Part shown: one piece after another, positions 5,335 through 6,436 of the stretch
Layout of the letters: each line of letters opens with the position of its first letter
Position numbering within the stretch: the first letter of the stretch is position 1
Notes under the pieces: generated by a model
Seen by the model: the letters and a program-made list of their open reading frames with translations, nothing else
Told to the model about the DNA's origin: nothing
Database searches by the model: none
Made by a program: the position numbers and the translations under genes
Assembly: GCA_938084085.1 (NCBI GenBank)
Contig: CALKDV010000483.1
Span: 1-6,436, forward strand
DNA: 6,436 nt
From: an uncultured Nannocystaceae bacterium
GTDB taxonomy: Bacteria; Myxococcota_A; Polyangia; Nannocystales; Nannocystaceae
Direction of reading: 5' to 3'

Positions 5335-6436
5335 TGCTCGATTATCTCCGAATTCGAGGCCTCGCCATCGCCCACGACGTTCAAATCTCCTTCGGAGAGG
5401 GCCTCAATGTGCTCTCTGGGGAGACCGGCGCCGGCAAGAGCATCGTGATCGATGCGCTGTCCCTGCTCCGAGGCGCCCGGGGCCGTACGTGCCAGGTGCG
5501 GGAGGGCTTCGACGCGCTCCGCGTGGAGGGGCAGTTTCGACTCACCGAGCACCAGCGGGCGGCAGCAGCGCGGGCGGTGGAGGCGGAAGAATCGTGGCTC
5601 GAATCTGGAGAGGACCTCATCGTGAGTCGAACAGTGCAGACGAACGGGCGGGGACGCAGCCGGGTGCACAATCGATTGGTCCCCCAAAGCGCGCTCCGTG
5701 AGGTGGGAGAGCAGCTTCTCGACATCTGCGGACAGCATGAGCAGCACGGGCTCACCCGCACGGATCAACATCGCCGGATTCTCGATGAATTCGCCGGGCT
5801 CGGCGAGGAGTTGCGCACGTACGAGGTGGCGTACGGACGGTGGCGGGCGGCCGCAGCGCTGCTCGACGAGCTCCGAGCGTCGAGTGGAGACGCGGCGAGA
5901 CGAGAGGCGTATCTCCGGTTTCAGATCGACGAGATCGAGGGGCTTGAGCTTGAAGATGGAGAGCACGAGTCCCTTCAAGGGCGCTTGTCGTTGCTGCGGA
6001 ACGTCGCGCAATGGAGGGCGCTTGCCCACGAGGTGCAGCATGAGGTCTACGAGCGCGAAGGGGCGGTGGTGGAGGTGCTCGGCGGACTCTCGGACAGGGC
6101 TGCAGCGGGGACCGAGGCGGCGGCGTCGCTCGGCGCGATGGCGGAACACCTGGCCGCGGCGCGAATCTCGTGTGAGGAGGCGGCGTCGGAGGCGACGTCG
6201 CTGCTCGGTCGACTAGAGTTTGAGCCTGGTGCTCTCGAACTTCTTGAGGCACGGGCGGCGCGGATCGATGACGTCGCTCGCAAGCACGGTTGTCTCCCCG
6301 GTGAGCTCATGAGTCGACACCAAGAGATGCTTGGAGAGCTTGAGGATGTGCGAGGGGTCGATCGAAGGCTCGACGAAGAGGTCGAGCGTGAAGACGCGGC
6401 GTGGCGCGAGTGCTGTGCAGGGGCGCTGTCGTTGCG
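5334..6436 (+). CDS. recN: DNA repair protein RecN, N-terminal two-thirds (3' end outside window)
   Basis: This is an SMC-like ATPase of double-strand break repair that binds single-stranded DNA ends and holds broken chromosomes together with RecA. The 367 codons seen are about two-thirds of a typical 550-residue protein. The frame is open to the window edge, so the Walker B and signature motifs are not visible. The N-terminus LDYLRIRGLAIAHDVQISF leads into Walker A GETGAGKS (29-36). DICGQHEQHGL (130-140) is the RecN form of the conserved GQHE block, FQIDEIEGLEL (196-206) the family coiled-coil entry, and ARKHG (315-319) the counterpart of RKYG. The middle is rich in Glu, Arg and Ala, as expected for coiled coil. 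The GTG at 5334 is the first usual start codon in frame back beyond 5300 and aligns with RecN residue 1. The nearby ATG at 5327 is out of frame. Confidence 0.96.
   Translation, partial: MLDYLRIRGLAIAHDVQISFGEGLNVLSGETGAGKSIVIDALSLLRGARGRTCQVREGFDALRVEGQFRLTEHQRAAAARAVEAEESWLESGEDLIVSRTVQTNGRGRSRVHNRLVPQSALREVGEQLLDICGQHEQHGLTRTDQHRRILDEFAGLGEELRTYEVAYGRWRAAAALLDELRASSGDAARREAYLRFQIDEIEGLELEDGEHESLQGRLSLLRNVAQWRALAHEVQHEVYEREGAVVEVLGGLSDRAAAGTEAAASLGAMAEHLAAARISCEEAASEATSLLGRLEFEPGALELLEARAARIDDVARKHGCLPGELMSRHQEMLGELEDVRGVDRRLDEEVEREDAAWRECCAGALSL

Noticed and set aside
5327..5701. Plus-strand frame starting at ATG 5327
   Set aside because: It is out of frame with RecN and gives an Arg/Gly/Pro-rich nonsense translation. 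RecN in the GTG 5334 frame carries the Walker A and GQHE motifs.
5331..6149. Minus-strand 272-residue open frame opposite recN
   Set aside because: It is the antisense shadow of recN with no recognisable motifs. Its length reflects GC bias.

Overview
The window is GC-rich, densely packed bacterial chromosome. It holds seven protein genes, two of them cut by the window edges, and no RNA genes, insertion sequences, CRISPR arrays or other mobile DNA. The gene set (di-haem cytochrome c peroxidase, a response regulator with a decayed GGDEF domain, GTG/TTG starts) and the style of a LexA-like site before recN suggest a free-living, GC-rich proteobacterium or a relative. A myxobacterial/deltaproteobacterial lineage fits best, but that is an inference and no taxonomic marker here settles it.

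Layout. 1-423 (+) is the C-terminal part of a di-haem cytochrome c peroxidase. 509-1353 (-) is the ribosomal operon rplM-rpsI (L13, S9). It converges on the peroxidase gene and ends in a clear intrinsic terminator at 444-482. 1354-1592 is a divergent control region with a TTGACA promoter for rplM and an 18-bp perfect palindrome. 1593-4498 (+) is a probable three-gene operon: a response regulator fused to a degenerate GGDEF domain, NAD kinase (nadK), and a DUF1835-type protein of unknown function. 4514-5140 (-) is a Can-type beta-carbonic anhydrase that converges on that operon. 5141-5333 is a second divergent control region, and 5334-6436 (+) is the first 367 codons of recN, running off the window.

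How the parts relate. rplM-rpsI is housekeeping. nadK and recN are neighbours in many bacteria; here they are about 1.9 kb apart with the DUF1835 gene and the carbonic anhydrase between them. recN appears to have its own DNA-damage-type control: a 13/16 match to the E. coli LexA consensus lies across its -10 box and start codon.

The main points for a second look are four. (1) The LexA-like box sits on an apparently leaderless recN promoter. (2) Three transcription units (rplM, the response regulator, recN) begin with no visible Shine-Dalgarno and, where a promoter can be guessed, with little or no 5' leader, while the downstream genes rpsI, nadK and the DUF1835 gene have ribosome-binding sites. 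(3) The response regulator's GGDEF active site is lost while an RxxD motif stays at the inhibitory-site spacing, which suggests a c-di-GMP receptor rather than a cyclase. (4) The 18-bp palindrome is a candidate operator. I found no clearly new multi-gene system.
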